Under the pieces are notes generated by a model, which was given only the letters and a program-made list of their open reading frames with translations, was not told where the DNA came from and ran no database searches. A stretch of DNA of 5,874 bases, from contig JACCSN010000988.1 in the NCBI GenBank assembly GCA_013812985.1, forward strand, positions 1-5,874, written 5' to 3'. This document shows positions 1 to 5,338 of the stretch, piece after piece. The position numbers and the translations under genes are program-made. The DNA is from Hyphomicrobiales bacterium. GTDB lineage: Bacteria > Pseudomonadota > Alphaproteobacteria > Rhizobiales > Afifellaceae. The first letter of the stretch is position 1. The number at the start of each line of letters is the position of its first letter.

Positions 1-781
1 GGTCGGGGCTCATGTCGCGGGGGTGGCTGGTCGTGTAACGGAGGCGCTCGATGCCGGGGACGTCGGAGAGGCGGGCGAGCAGGCGTGCCAGGCTCCAAGC
101 GCCGTCGGGGGGTTCGCCGTGATAGGCGTTGACGTTCTGGCCGAGGAGGGTGAGCTCCTTGACGCCGCCCGCGGCGAGGCCCTCGGCTTCCGCGACGATG
201 CGGGCGGCCGGGCGCGAGGCCTCAGCGCCGCGCGTATAGGGGACGACGCAAAAGGTGCAGAACTTGTCGCAGCCTTCCTGGACGGTGAGGAAGGCGCTCG
301 GCGCTCGCGCCGGCGCTCCGGGCTGGGCAAGGCTCGCCCGGCTCGCGAAACCCGGCGGCGGCATGTGGTCGAACTTGTCCTCCGCCGGGAATTCCGTCTC
401 CACGGCGCGCGCCCCGCACCGGAGCAGATCCGGCAGCCGGTGGTAGCTCTGCGGCCCGACGACGATGTCGACGGCCGGGGCGCGGCGGGCGATCTCCTCG
501 CCTTCCGCCTGGGCGACGCAGCCGGCGACGGCGATGCGCATCTCGCGGCCCGCTTCGCGCGCCCGCTCCTTCATGAGGCGGAGGCGGCCGAGCTCCGAAT
601 AGACTTTTTCGGCGGCCTTTTCGCGGATGTGACAGGTGTTGAGGAGGACCAGATCGGCATCTTCAGGCGTGTCCGTCGCGGCATAGCCTTCGCCGGCGAG
701 GATGTCCGCCATACGACCGGAATCGTAGACGTTCATCTGGCAGCCGTAGGTCTTGATGAAGTAGCGTCTGCTCTCGGCCAT
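1..781 (-). CDS. miaB: MiaB, tRNA-2-methylthio-N6-dimethylallyladenosine37 synthase (partial, C-terminus missing)
   Basis: Radical-SAM methylthiotransferase that converts i6A37 to ms2i6A37 in tRNAs reading U-starting codons; cytoplasmic, with two [4Fe-4S] clusters. The frame is open from ATG at 781 to the left edge, giving 260 residues of a family usually about 440-470 long, so the rest of the radical-SAM domain and the TRAM domain lie outside. The N-terminal UPF0004 domain starts [14 protein letters not shown]; its three cluster cysteines are C14, C50 (NTCHIRE) and C88 (AGCVAQ). The SAM-cluster motif is C171-x3-C175-x2-C178 (GCDKFCTFC), followed by VVPYTRG and later LLGQNVNAY and TSHP, all typical of MiaB rather than RimO or MtaB. 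The ATG fits the family N-terminus, though only a weak GGA precedes it. It lies 43 bases after plsC and is probably the last gene of the tsaB cluster within the window. Confidence 0.97.
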   Translation of the reverse strand, partial: MAESRRYFIKTYGCQMNVYDSGRMADILAGEGYAATDTPEDADLVLLNTCHIREKAAEKVYSELGRLRLMKERAREAGREMRIAVAGCVAQAEGEEIARRAPAVDIVVGPQSYHRLPDLLRCGARAVETEFPAEDKFDHMPPPGFASRASLAQPGAPARAPSAFLTVQEGCDKFCTFCVVPYTRGAEASRPAARIVAEAEGLAAGGVKELTLLGQNVNAYHGEPPDGAWSLARLLARLSDVPGIERLRYTTSHPRDMSPD

Positions 782-824
782 CAAATCCGGCGTATGTCTC
801 TTGTGTGGCGACATCTCGCCATCG

Positions 825-1682
825 TTAGCCGAAACGGCTTGCTGGAGCTAGGGCTTCGGCCGGACGCGTTTCCGCCGCCGCCGCAAGCACCTCGGTCGGG
901 GATCGGCCGGCATTCAGCGTGGCCACCAGGCGCCGGACGAGCGCGCCCGCCTCCCGCGTCACCGCCTTGCGATCGTCGCGTGCGGCGAGCGTGCGCGCCG
1001 GGCCGAAGACGACATGCACGTCGACGCCGCCCTCCGACAGCACGCGCTTCAGGTGCGGCAGGAGGTTGATTCCGCCATACCAGGCGACGAGCGGGCGGTG
1101 CTGGCGGCCGAGCGGCAGGCCGAGCATGCGCCGGTAAGCGATGGCGACCGGCTGCACCGTCGCCGCGCCGCCAGCCTCGATGGCGCGCTGCGCCGCGCCG
1201 ACCAGCGCGGAGCGGAACGGCAGCACCCGGTTGCCGTCGCTCGACGTGCCCTCGGCGAAGAGGACGATGATGTCGCCGGTGGAGAGCCGCCCGGCGACCT
1301 CGTCGGCATGCGCGCCGGTCGCATGGCGGCGCTGCCGGTCGACGAAGACGGAGCGCTGCGCCCTGGCGAGGAAGCCGACGATCGGCCAGCCCGCCACCTC
1401 CTTCTTGGCGACGAAGGAGACCGGGGCGATGCTGGCCAGAACCGGGATGTCGAGCCACGACGTGTGGTTGGCGAGGAGCAGGAGCGGCCGCGCGCGGGCG
1501 GGCGCGCCCGTTACGGTCACGCGCACGCCCATGAGGAAGCAGGCGAAACGTTGCCAAAGCCGCGCCACTTGCATTCTGGACCGGCCGCCGATGGCGACGC
1601 TGATGAGATGGAAGGGCAGGAGGATCAGGAGCGCCACAGCCGCCAATATTACCGTGCCGGCGAAACGGATCGCGCCGAGCAT
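825..1682 (-). CDS. plsC: 1-acyl-sn-glycerol-3-phosphate acyltransferase (PlsC family)
   Basis: Membrane acyltransferase of 285 residues that should put the second acyl chain on lysophosphatidic acid to make phosphatidic acid. A hydrophobic N-terminal helix (about residues 5-32) anchors it. Motif I is NHTSWLD with catalytic H73 and D78; motif II is FVDR at 113-116; motif III is FAEGT at 142-146, where alanine replaces the usual proline of FPEGT; motif IV is around QPVAIAY (177-183). WYGG at 201-204 resembles rhizobial members. The C-terminal 30 residues are Ala-rich and poorly conserved in appearance. The start ATG shares one base with the fur stop (TGATG), there is no clear ribosome binding site, and translation is likely coupled to fur. 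The paralogue OlsA, which acylates lyso-ornithine lipid, has the same motifs, so the acceptor substrate is not settled by sequence. Confidence 0.9.
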   Translation of the reverse strand: MLGAIRFAGTVILAAVALLILLPFHLISVAIGGRSRMQVARLWQRFACFLMGVRVTVTGAPARARPLLLLANHTSWLDIPVLASIAPVSFVAKKEVAGWPIVGFLARAQRSVFVDRQRRHATGAHADEVAGRLSTGDIIVLFAEGTSSDGNRVLPFRSALVGAAQRAIEAGGAATVQPVAIAYRRMLGLPLGRQHRPLVAWYGGINLLPHLKRVLSEGGVDVHVVFGPARTLAARDDRKAVTREAGALVRRLVATLNAGRSPTEVLAAAAETRPAEALAPASRFG

Positions 1683-2125
1683 CAGCCGCTTTTATCGGGT
1701 GGCGCGGCGTCGAGCGGCACGGCATAGAGCTCCAGGCGGTGGCCGACGATGCGGTAGCCCAGCTCGCGGGCGATCCCCTCCTGGATGCGCTCAATCTCCT
1801 CGTTCGTGAATTCGATCACGTGGCCGGAGCGGATGTCGATGAGATGGTCGTGATGCTCTTCAGGCCGCGGCTCGTAACGCGAGCGACCGTCGCGAAAGTC
1901 GTGGCGGGCGATGATGCCGGAATCCTCGAAGAGCTTGACCGTGCGGTAGACGGTGGAGATCGAGATGTTGGGGTCGACGGCTGAAGCGCGCCGGTAAAGT
2001 TCCTCCACGTCCGGGTGGTCGTCGGATGTCTGCAGCACGCGGGCGATGACCCGCCGCTGCTCCGTCATCCGCATGCCCTTCTCGATGCAGAGCGCTTCCA
2101 GGTCGAGTGATGCGGCGTCGCTCAA
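1682..2125 (-). CDS. fur: Fur/Mur-family metal-responsive transcriptional regulator
   Basis: Cytoplasmic 147-residue metal-sensing DNA-binding protein of the Fur superfamily. The winged helix has the recognition-helix sequence ISISTVYRTVKLFEDSGII (54-72). By alignment from memory to E. coli Fur, the metal ligands are present: H37, E85, H91, H92, D93 and H94 (HHDHLID), E111 or nearby, and H129. The structural-zinc CxxC of E. coli Fur is absent: the segment reads LIDIRSG, and the only cysteine is C13. Loss of CxxC is usual in alphaproteobacterial Fur, which in rhizobia often works as the manganese regulator Mur while Irr and RirA handle iron, so Mn2+ may be the physiological ligand and mur a better name. 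The start is a TTG at 2125 preceded by GGAGAGG; the first in-frame ATG (residue 18) would cut the N-terminal helix. It lies 24 bases after rimI and overlaps plsC by one base. Confidence 0.93.
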   Translation of the reverse strand: MSDAASLDLEALCIEKGMRMTEQRRVIARVLQTSDDHPDVEELYRRASAVDPNISISTVYRTVKLFEDSGIIARHDFRDGRSRYEPRPEEHHDHLIDIRSGHVIEFTNEEIERIQEGIARELGYRIVGHRLELYAVPLDAAPPDKSG

Positions 2126-2126
2126 T

Positions 2127-2146
2127 GGGCCTCTCCCGAGAGGCCC
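2127..2146 (-). promoter_or_regulatory. Perfect inverted repeat covering the fur ribosome binding site
   Basis: Arms GGGCCTCTC and GAGAGGCCC are perfectly complementary and separated by two bases. As RNA this gives an 8-bp GC-rich stem with a CGGG tetraloop, ending one base before the TTG start of fur. The Shine-Dalgarno sequence GGGAGAGG lies in the loop and 3' arm, so folding would hide it. No T-run follows, so it is not an intrinsic terminator. It could lower or regulate fur translation, or act as a DNA operator; the sequence does not decide. Confidence 0.6.
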
Positions 2147-2149
2147 GGC

Positions 2150-2635
2150 CTAGCGGAGTTGCCGCAGCATGACAAGCGCGCCCCCCGGCCATTCGCGGCC
2201 CTGCGTGTAGTAGCCGGCGCGTCTGCCGCTCTCGCGGAATTCCATGCCTCGGTAGAGACTTAGGGCGGCCTGGTTGGCGTCGTCCACTTCCAGGTGGATC
2301 CTGGCAACCCCTTCGCGATAGAGCTGGCGGAGCGCCTCCTCCAGAAGACGCCTCGCGATGCCGCGGCGGCGGCACCCCTCGACGACGGCGACTGAGAGGA
2401 TCTCCGCCTCGTCACCCACCTGACGGTACAGGACGAAACCCGCCGGCGCGCGGGCGCCGAATGTGCCGCGGTACTGGGCGACCAGGGCCGAGACGCCCGG
2501 CTGGACGAGCAGCGCCTCGAACTCAGCGCCGCTCCAGCCGCGCCGGAAGGCGGCGGAATGGATGTCGGAGAGGGTATCGCAGTCGGCGACCCCCGCCCGG
2601 TGGATGCTGATCTCCGGGCGGCCCCAGTTCCTCAT
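2150..2635 (-). CDS. rimI: RimI, ribosomal-protein-S18-alanine N-acetyltransferase (GNAT)
   Basis: GNAT acetyltransferase of 161 residues expected to acetylate the N-terminal alanine of ribosomal protein S18 with acetyl-CoA. The acetyl-CoA P-loop is R89-R90-R91-G92-I93-A94 after beta-strand AEILSVAV. E116 (HLEVDDAN) and Y128 (ALSLYRGMEF) have the same 12-residue spacing as catalytic E103 and Y115 of E. coli RimI, and GYYTQG (141-146) is the usual RimI tail. The ATG overlaps the tsaB stop as ATGA, so the two are probably translationally coupled; I see no clear independent ribosome binding site. The tsaB-rimI pairing is common in bacteria and supports the name over a generic GNAT, although bacterial RimI homologues may have further protein targets. 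Confidence 0.92.
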   Translation of the reverse strand: MRNWGRPEISIHRAGVADCDTLSDIHSAAFRRGWSGAEFEALLVQPGVSALVAQYRGTFGARAPAGFVLYRQVGDEAEILSVAVVEGCRRRGIARRLLEEALRQLYREGVARIHLEVDDANQAALSLYRGMEFRESGRRAGYYTQGREWPGGALVMLRQLR

Positions 2636-3321
2636 GCGCGGGCGACCGCCTTGGCCGCTTGCGGCTTGGCGTCGGCGCCGCGCGCATAGAGGGGGACCGG
2701 CGGACGGCCCGGCTCGGCCCGCAGCCCGAGGATCGAAACGTCGGCGATGTCCGGCGCCTCGGCCGCGCCAGCGTGCTCCACGTCGTCGTTGGAGAGATAC
2801 GGAGCGAGGAGCGGCGCGCCGGCGCCGGTCAGGACGAGCGGTCGAGCAGCCTGGGCGAGTTTTTGGGCAATGTGCTCGGCCGATGCGGCTGTCGCATCAA
2901 ACACCAGGGAGCCCGTCGCGAGATCCTGCGCCTGCGCGTAGAGTTCGCCGCGCTTGCCGTCGAGAACGGCGACCACCGTACCTTCGTTGCGGGCATGCGA
3001 AACGCCGAAGGCGAGAGCCGTGAGGCTGCTGATTCCGACCGCGGGAACGCCAAGCGCCAAAGCGAGCCCGCGCGCGGCGGCGACGCCGATACGCACCCCC
3101 GTGAAGGAGCCCGGCCCGGTCGTTACCGCGATGCGATCAAGATCAGGATAGGACAATCCGGCGCTCTCGAGCGCGGCGTCCAACATCGGGATGAGGCGCT
3201 CGGCATGGCCCCGGCCGATTCGCTCTTCGATTGCGTAAAGGACTTCCGCGCCGCTCGCGGCGGATTTGGCGAGCGCGACGGCGCAGTTCGGCCCGGCCGT
3301 ATCGATGGCGAGGAGGAGCAT
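2632..3321 (-). CDS. tsaB: TsaB, subunit of the tRNA N6-threonylcarbamoyladenosine (t6A37) synthase
   Basis: Non-catalytic ASKHA-fold partner of TsaD; together with TsaE it transfers threonylcarbamoyl to A37 of tRNAs reading A-starting codons. The 229 residues match the family length. The N-terminus MLLLAIDTAG is canonical; RGHAERLIP (37-45) is the dimer-interface helix, TTGPGSFTGVRIG (67-79) is the diagnostic motif, DGKRGELYAQ (121-130) and PLYARGADAKPQ (210-221) are typical of the C-terminal half. The frame runs into a stop at 3346-3348 with no other start between, so ATG 3321 is secure. The preceding bases are C-rich with no Shine-Dalgarno sequence, which is unusual here. It opens the cluster leading through rimI, fur and plsC to miaB. 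Confidence 0.95.
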   Translation of the reverse strand: MLLLAIDTAGPNCAVALAKSAASGAEVLYAIEERIGRGHAERLIPMLDAALESAGLSYPDLDRIAVTTGPGSFTGVRIGVAAARGLALALGVPAVGISSLTALAFGVSHARNEGTVVAVLDGKRGELYAQAQDLATGSLVFDATAASAEHIAQKLAQAARPLVLTGAGAPLLAPYLSNDDVEHAGAAEAPDIADVSILGLRAEPGRPPVPLYARGADAKPQAAKAVARA

Positions 3322-3329
3322 GGGGGACG

Positions 3330-3357
3330 GATTAAGCCGGGGTCGCTAGCGTGTCGA
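3330..3357 (-). promoter_or_regulatory. Weak candidate promoter for tsaB
   Basis: On the minus strand TCGACA (3352-3357, five of six bases of TTGACA) is followed after 16 bases by TTAATC (3330-3335, a loose -10). If real, transcription would begin within a few bases of the tsaB ATG, giving a leaderless or near-leaderless message that agrees with the missing ribosome binding site. The -10 match is poor and chance is a serious alternative. Confidence 0.25.
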
Positions 3358-3386
3358 GAGCGGTCTCTGGAGCAGACTCGCGCCTT

Positions 3387-3426
3387 CCCTCCCCCCTTGC
3401 GGTGGAGGGCCAGGGAGTGGGAAAGA
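3387..3426 (+). repeat. GC-rich palindromic intergenic repeat, copy 1
   Basis: The unit begins CCCTCCCCCCTTGCGG and can fold: CCCTCC (3387-3392) pairs with GGAGGG (3404-3409). It matches the inverted copy at 3499-3537 at 32 of 39 aligned positions with one extra T. It resembles REP-like elements scattered between genes in many alphaproteobacteria, an attribution I make from memory. Confidence 0.6.
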
Positions 3427-3498
3427 TCGTAGGAATCGAGGCCGATCGGAACCTGCTTCACCGGCGACGTCGGACTAATTAGGCCGCGGCTGCCGGCA

Positions 3499-3537
3499 TC
3501 TGTCCCCCTCCCAACCCACCCCCGCAAGGGGGGAGGG
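3499..3537 (-). repeat. GC-rich palindromic intergenic repeat, copy 2 (inverted)
   Basis: This is the inverse-orientation partner of copy 1, sharing its first 16 bases exactly (3522-3537 here). On the plus strand CCCACCCCC (3515-3523), a GCAA loop and GGGGGGAGGG (3528-3537) form an imperfect hairpin. The two cores could also pair with each other across about 120 bases. The position just after the nfu stop suggests a message-end or insulating role, as for REP elements elsewhere, but this is inference. Confidence 0.6.
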
Positions 3538-3548
3538 CTTCCCCGCGC

Positions 3549-3563
3549 AGCGCCGCGGGCGCT
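3549..3563 (-). other. Short hairpin at the nfu stop codon
   Basis: AGCGCC (3549-3554) and GGCGCT (3558-3563) form a perfect 6-bp stem with a 3-base loop that includes the last base of the nfu stop codon. No T-run follows on either strand, so it is not a standard intrinsic terminator. With repeat copy 2 directly downstream it may protect the 3' end of the message. Confidence 0.35.
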
Positions 3564-4117
3564 CAGACCGGGCGGACTTCCACCACGTCCGGCACGAAGT
3601 GCCTGAGCAAATTCTCGATGCCCTGCTTCAGCGTAGCGGTGGAGGAGGGGCAGCCGGCGCAGGCGCCGCGCATGTGGAGGAAGACGATTCCGTCGCGAAA
3701 GCCCTGGAAGGTGATGTCGCCGCCGTCATTGGCGACCGCCGGACGGACGCGCGTCTCGATCAGCTCCTTGATCGTCTCGACGGTCTCGGCGTCCGCCGCG
3801 TCAAAATTCTGGTCGTCGGCCACCTCGCTTGAGCCTTCGGCGAGCACCGGCGCGCCGGAGAGGTAATGCTCCATGATGGCGCCGAGCACGGCCGGCTTGA
3901 TGTGCGGCCAGTCCACCCGGTCCTTCGTCACCGTCACGAAATCATGCCCGAGGAACACGCCGGCGACGCCGTCGACGGAGAAGATGCGCTCGGCGAGCGG
4001 CGAGACGCGGGCTTCGTCCGGGCTGCGGAAATCGCGTGTGCCCTGCGGCATGACATCCCGCCCGGGGATGAATTTCAGCGTCGCCGGGTTCGGCGTCTCT
4101 TCGGTCTGGATGAACAT
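3563..4117 (-). CDS. Nfu/NifU-family iron-sulfur cluster carrier protein
   Basis: A 184-residue cytoplasmic protein that carries a [4Fe-4S] cluster, bridged between subunits, to client enzymes. The N-terminal Nfu_N domain (about 1-90) starts MFIQTEETPNPATLKFIPG, and an acidic linker (about 95-112) leads to the NifU C-terminal domain (112-179) with the cluster ligands C153 and C156 in GACAGCPSS. RVRPAVANDGGDI (123-135) and the CAGC motif mark the family. The length is the usual one for the alphaproteobacterial and mitochondrial (NFU1-like) form; it is not the three-domain nitrogenase NifU. The ATG fits the family, with GGGGA eight bases before it as a modest ribosome binding site. A candidate iron control element lies 50-64 bases upstream. 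The partial miaB to the left encodes a plausible client, since E. coli NfuA is reported to help mature MiaB and LipA. Confidence 0.94.
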   Translation of the reverse strand: MFIQTEETPNPATLKFIPGRDVMPQGTRDFRSPDEARVSPLAERIFSVDGVAGVFLGHDFVTVTKDRVDWPHIKPAVLGAIMEHYLSGAPVLAEGSSEVADDQNFDAADAETVETIKELIETRVRPAVANDGGDITFQGFRDGIVFLHMRGACAGCPSSTATLKQGIENLLRHFVPDVVEVRPV

Positions 4118-4166
4118 TCCGGCAGTCCCCGTGCTCGCGGCTCTCGTCCACCGCGGAACCTTCCAA

Positions 4167-4181
4167 TCTGAACGGTTCTAA
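4167..4181 (-). promoter_or_regulatory. Candidate iron control element (Irr box) upstream of nfu
   Basis: The minus strand reads TTAGAA-CCG-TTCAGA. The rhizobial iron control element bound by Irr is, as I recall it, TTTAGAA-N3-TTCTAAA; this site keeps the whole inner left half and the TTC of the right half, matching 10 of 14 defined positions of the 17-mer. The location 50-64 bases before the ATG of an iron-sulfur carrier gene is sensible for repression or activation by Irr. No irr gene is in the window. Confidence 0.45.
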
Positions 4182-4212
4182 GCTCCAGAGATGGTCGTAT
4201 CGGTGGCGCCCG

Positions 4213-5115
4213 TCAAGCCTGCCCCGCCGCGATGCCCGCCTCCCAGCCGAGGATGGCGCGCTTGCGGGTCAGGCCCCAATGATAGCCGGTGAGGCTGCCG
4301 GAGCGGCCGAGCACGCGATGGCAGGGCACGACGAAGGAAACCGGGTTGCGCCCCACCGCGGCACCGACGGCGCGCGCCGCCGTCGGCCGCTCGATGCGGC
4401 GGGCAAGGTCGGAATAGGTGGTCGCCCGGCCGAACGGGATTTTGAGCAGCGTTTCCCAGACGCGGATCTCGAAATCCGAGCCGATCAGCACGACGCGGAG
4501 CGGCGTCTCCGCCTGCCATTTGCGCGGGTCGAAGACCCGACTGGCGATTGGGGCGGTGGCGGCAGGATCCTCGATATAGTCGGCTCGCGGCCAGCGGCGC
4601 GTCATGTCGGCGAGAGCGGCCGCGTCGCCGCCCTCGTCGGCGAAAGCCAGGCCGGCCAGACCGCGCTCCGTCGTCATGACCAGCGCCCGCCCGAAGGGGG
4701 AGGGGTGGAAGCCGTAGCGGATGAGAAGTCCGTCGCCGCGCGCCCGGTAGACGCCGGGCGTCACCGCCTCGTGCGTGATGAAGAGGTCGTGCAGACGGCC
4801 GGGGCCGGAGAGGCCGACTTCGTAGGTCGTGTCGAGCACCGTCGCGGATTGCTCCAGGAGCGCGCGGGCATGATCGAGCGTCAGCGCCTGCACGAAGGCC
4901 TTGGGCGAGAGGCCGGCCCAGCGGGTGAACAGTTTTTGCAGCCGCGTCGGCTCCATGCGGATTTTTAGCGCGATCGCCTCCAGCGACGGCTGCTCGCGCC
5001 AGTTCTCCGTCAGGAATTCGATGACTTGCCGGACGACCTGGTAGTCATCGTCGGCGGCTTCCGGGCGGGGAAGCGCCCGTTCGGCGCCGATCGTCATCTG
5101 TGCTTCGAATGCCAT
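4213..5115 (-). CDS. ada: Ada-like protein: AraC-type HTH fused to O6-alkylguanine-DNA alkyltransferase
   Basis: DNA repair protein that takes the alkyl group from O6-alkylguanine onto its own cysteine in a single-turnover reaction. With the ATG at 5115 it has 300 residues. About residues 24-124 form an AraC-family double helix-turn-helix; an N-terminal alkyltransferase subdomain follows (from about 133), and the catalytic domain includes Y234 (TTYSDLA), the arginine finger R248, hinge asparagine N257 and active-site VPCHRV with C265, then GYHWGLTRKRAILGWE with E292. The Cys-rich N-terminal domain of E. coli Ada, which senses methylphosphotriesters, is absent, so autoregulation by that route is not expected. 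The start is chosen because GGAGGA lies seven bases before it; a GTG at 5199 would add 28 residues without domain similarity. It is probably transcribed alone, with gaps of 223 and 95 bases around it. Confidence 0.92.
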   Translation of the reverse strand: MAFEAQMTIGAERALPRPEAADDDYQVVRQVIEFLTENWREQPSLEAIALKIRMEPTRLQKLFTRWAGLSPKAFVQALTLDHARALLEQSATVLDTTYEVGLSGPGRLHDLFITHEAVTPGVYRARGDGLLIRYGFHPSPFGRALVMTTERGLAGLAFADEGGDAAALADMTRRWPRADYIEDPAATAPIASRVFDPRKWQAETPLRVVLIGSDFEIRVWETLLKIPFGRATTYSDLARRIERPTAARAVGAAVGRNPVSFVVPCHRVLGRSGSLTGYHWGLTRKRAILGWEAGIAAGQA

Positions 5116-5122
5116 TTTGCAG

Positions 5123-5128
5123 TCCTCC
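5123..5128 (-). promoter_or_regulatory. Strong ribosome binding site that sets the Ada-like start
   Basis: GGAGGA on the minus strand, seven bases before the ATG at 5115, is the clearest Shine-Dalgarno sequence in the window. It favours that start over the upstream in-frame GTG at 5199. Confidence 0.8.
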
Positions 5129-5139
5129 GAGCCGGACAA

Positions 5140-5164
5140 TGGCGACACGCAGGGGCCGTCGCCA
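5140..5164. promoter_or_regulatory. Perfect 7-bp inverted repeat in the leader of the Ada-like gene
   Basis: TGGCGAC (5140-5146) and GTCGCCA (5158-5164) are exact inverse complements with 11 bases between, centred 37 bases upstream of the ATG. The size and spacing suit a dimeric repressor operator, or a leader hairpin just upstream of the ribosome binding site. AraC-type proteins more often bind direct repeats, so self-binding is not implied. Confidence 0.35.
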
Positions 5165-5199
5165 CCCGATTCTTGGCTGATCGCGCATTGAAAACGCAC

Positions 5200-5320
5200 G
5201 ACCTCATCCTGAGAGCCTGTGAATCTCTATCGGTCGGCAGCTTCGGCGGGGCGGGCGAACGTCCTTCGAGACGCGCTGGCCTCGGCCGCTTCGCGAGACC
5301 CATCGTCTGGCTGGGGCCCG
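5200..5320. repeat. Traces of a degenerate intergenic repeat
   Basis: The stretch contains CCTCATCCTGAGAGCCTG (5202-5219) and GTCCTTCGAGACGCG (5261-5275), which look like the two ends of a palindromic repeat common between genes in Rhizobiales (recalled from memory). They do not form a clean hairpin here, and no open frame with protein character is present. I see no clear promoter for the Ada-like gene in this gap. Confidence 0.3.
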
Positions 5321-5338
5321 CCGAGGCTCGTTCAATGC

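Noticed and set aside
142..146. PlsC motif III reads FAEGT, not FPEGT (residue positions within PlsC), considered as a sign of lost activity
   Set aside because: The glutamate, glycine and threonine are kept, the other motifs are intact, and I recall the alanine form in other rhizobial acyltransferases.
23..1069. A 348-codon open frame on the plus strand
   Set aside because: It lies opposite miaB and the end of plsC, which have unmistakable motifs. Its product is Arg/Gly/Ala-rich with no recognisable domain, as expected for antisense frames in GC-rich DNA.
1014..1727. A 237-codon plus-strand open frame
   Set aside because: It is a shadow of plsC, rich in Glu, Arg and Gly and without any domain signature.
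781..1794. A 337-codon minus-strand frame overlapping plsC and fur
   Set aside because: Its Arg/Pro/Ala-rich translation is the out-of-frame reading of two well-supported genes.
2127..2146. Intrinsic terminator between rimI and fur
   Set aside because: The stem is strong but no T-run follows on either strand, and it ends directly at the fur start codon.
3123..3527. A 134-codon minus-strand frame reaching into the nfu-tsaB gap
   Set aside because: Most of it overlaps tsaB out of frame, and its N-terminal part translates the intergenic repeats.
4279..4968. A 229-codon plus-strand frame opposite the Ada-like gene
   Set aside because: It shows no domain or sensible ribosome binding site and is antisense to an intact alkyltransferase.
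5116..5199. N-terminal extension of the Ada-like protein from a GTG at 5199
   Set aside because: The extra 28 residues have no hydrophobic or domain character, contain the inverted repeat at 5140-5164, and the ATG at 5115 has the best ribosome binding site in the window.
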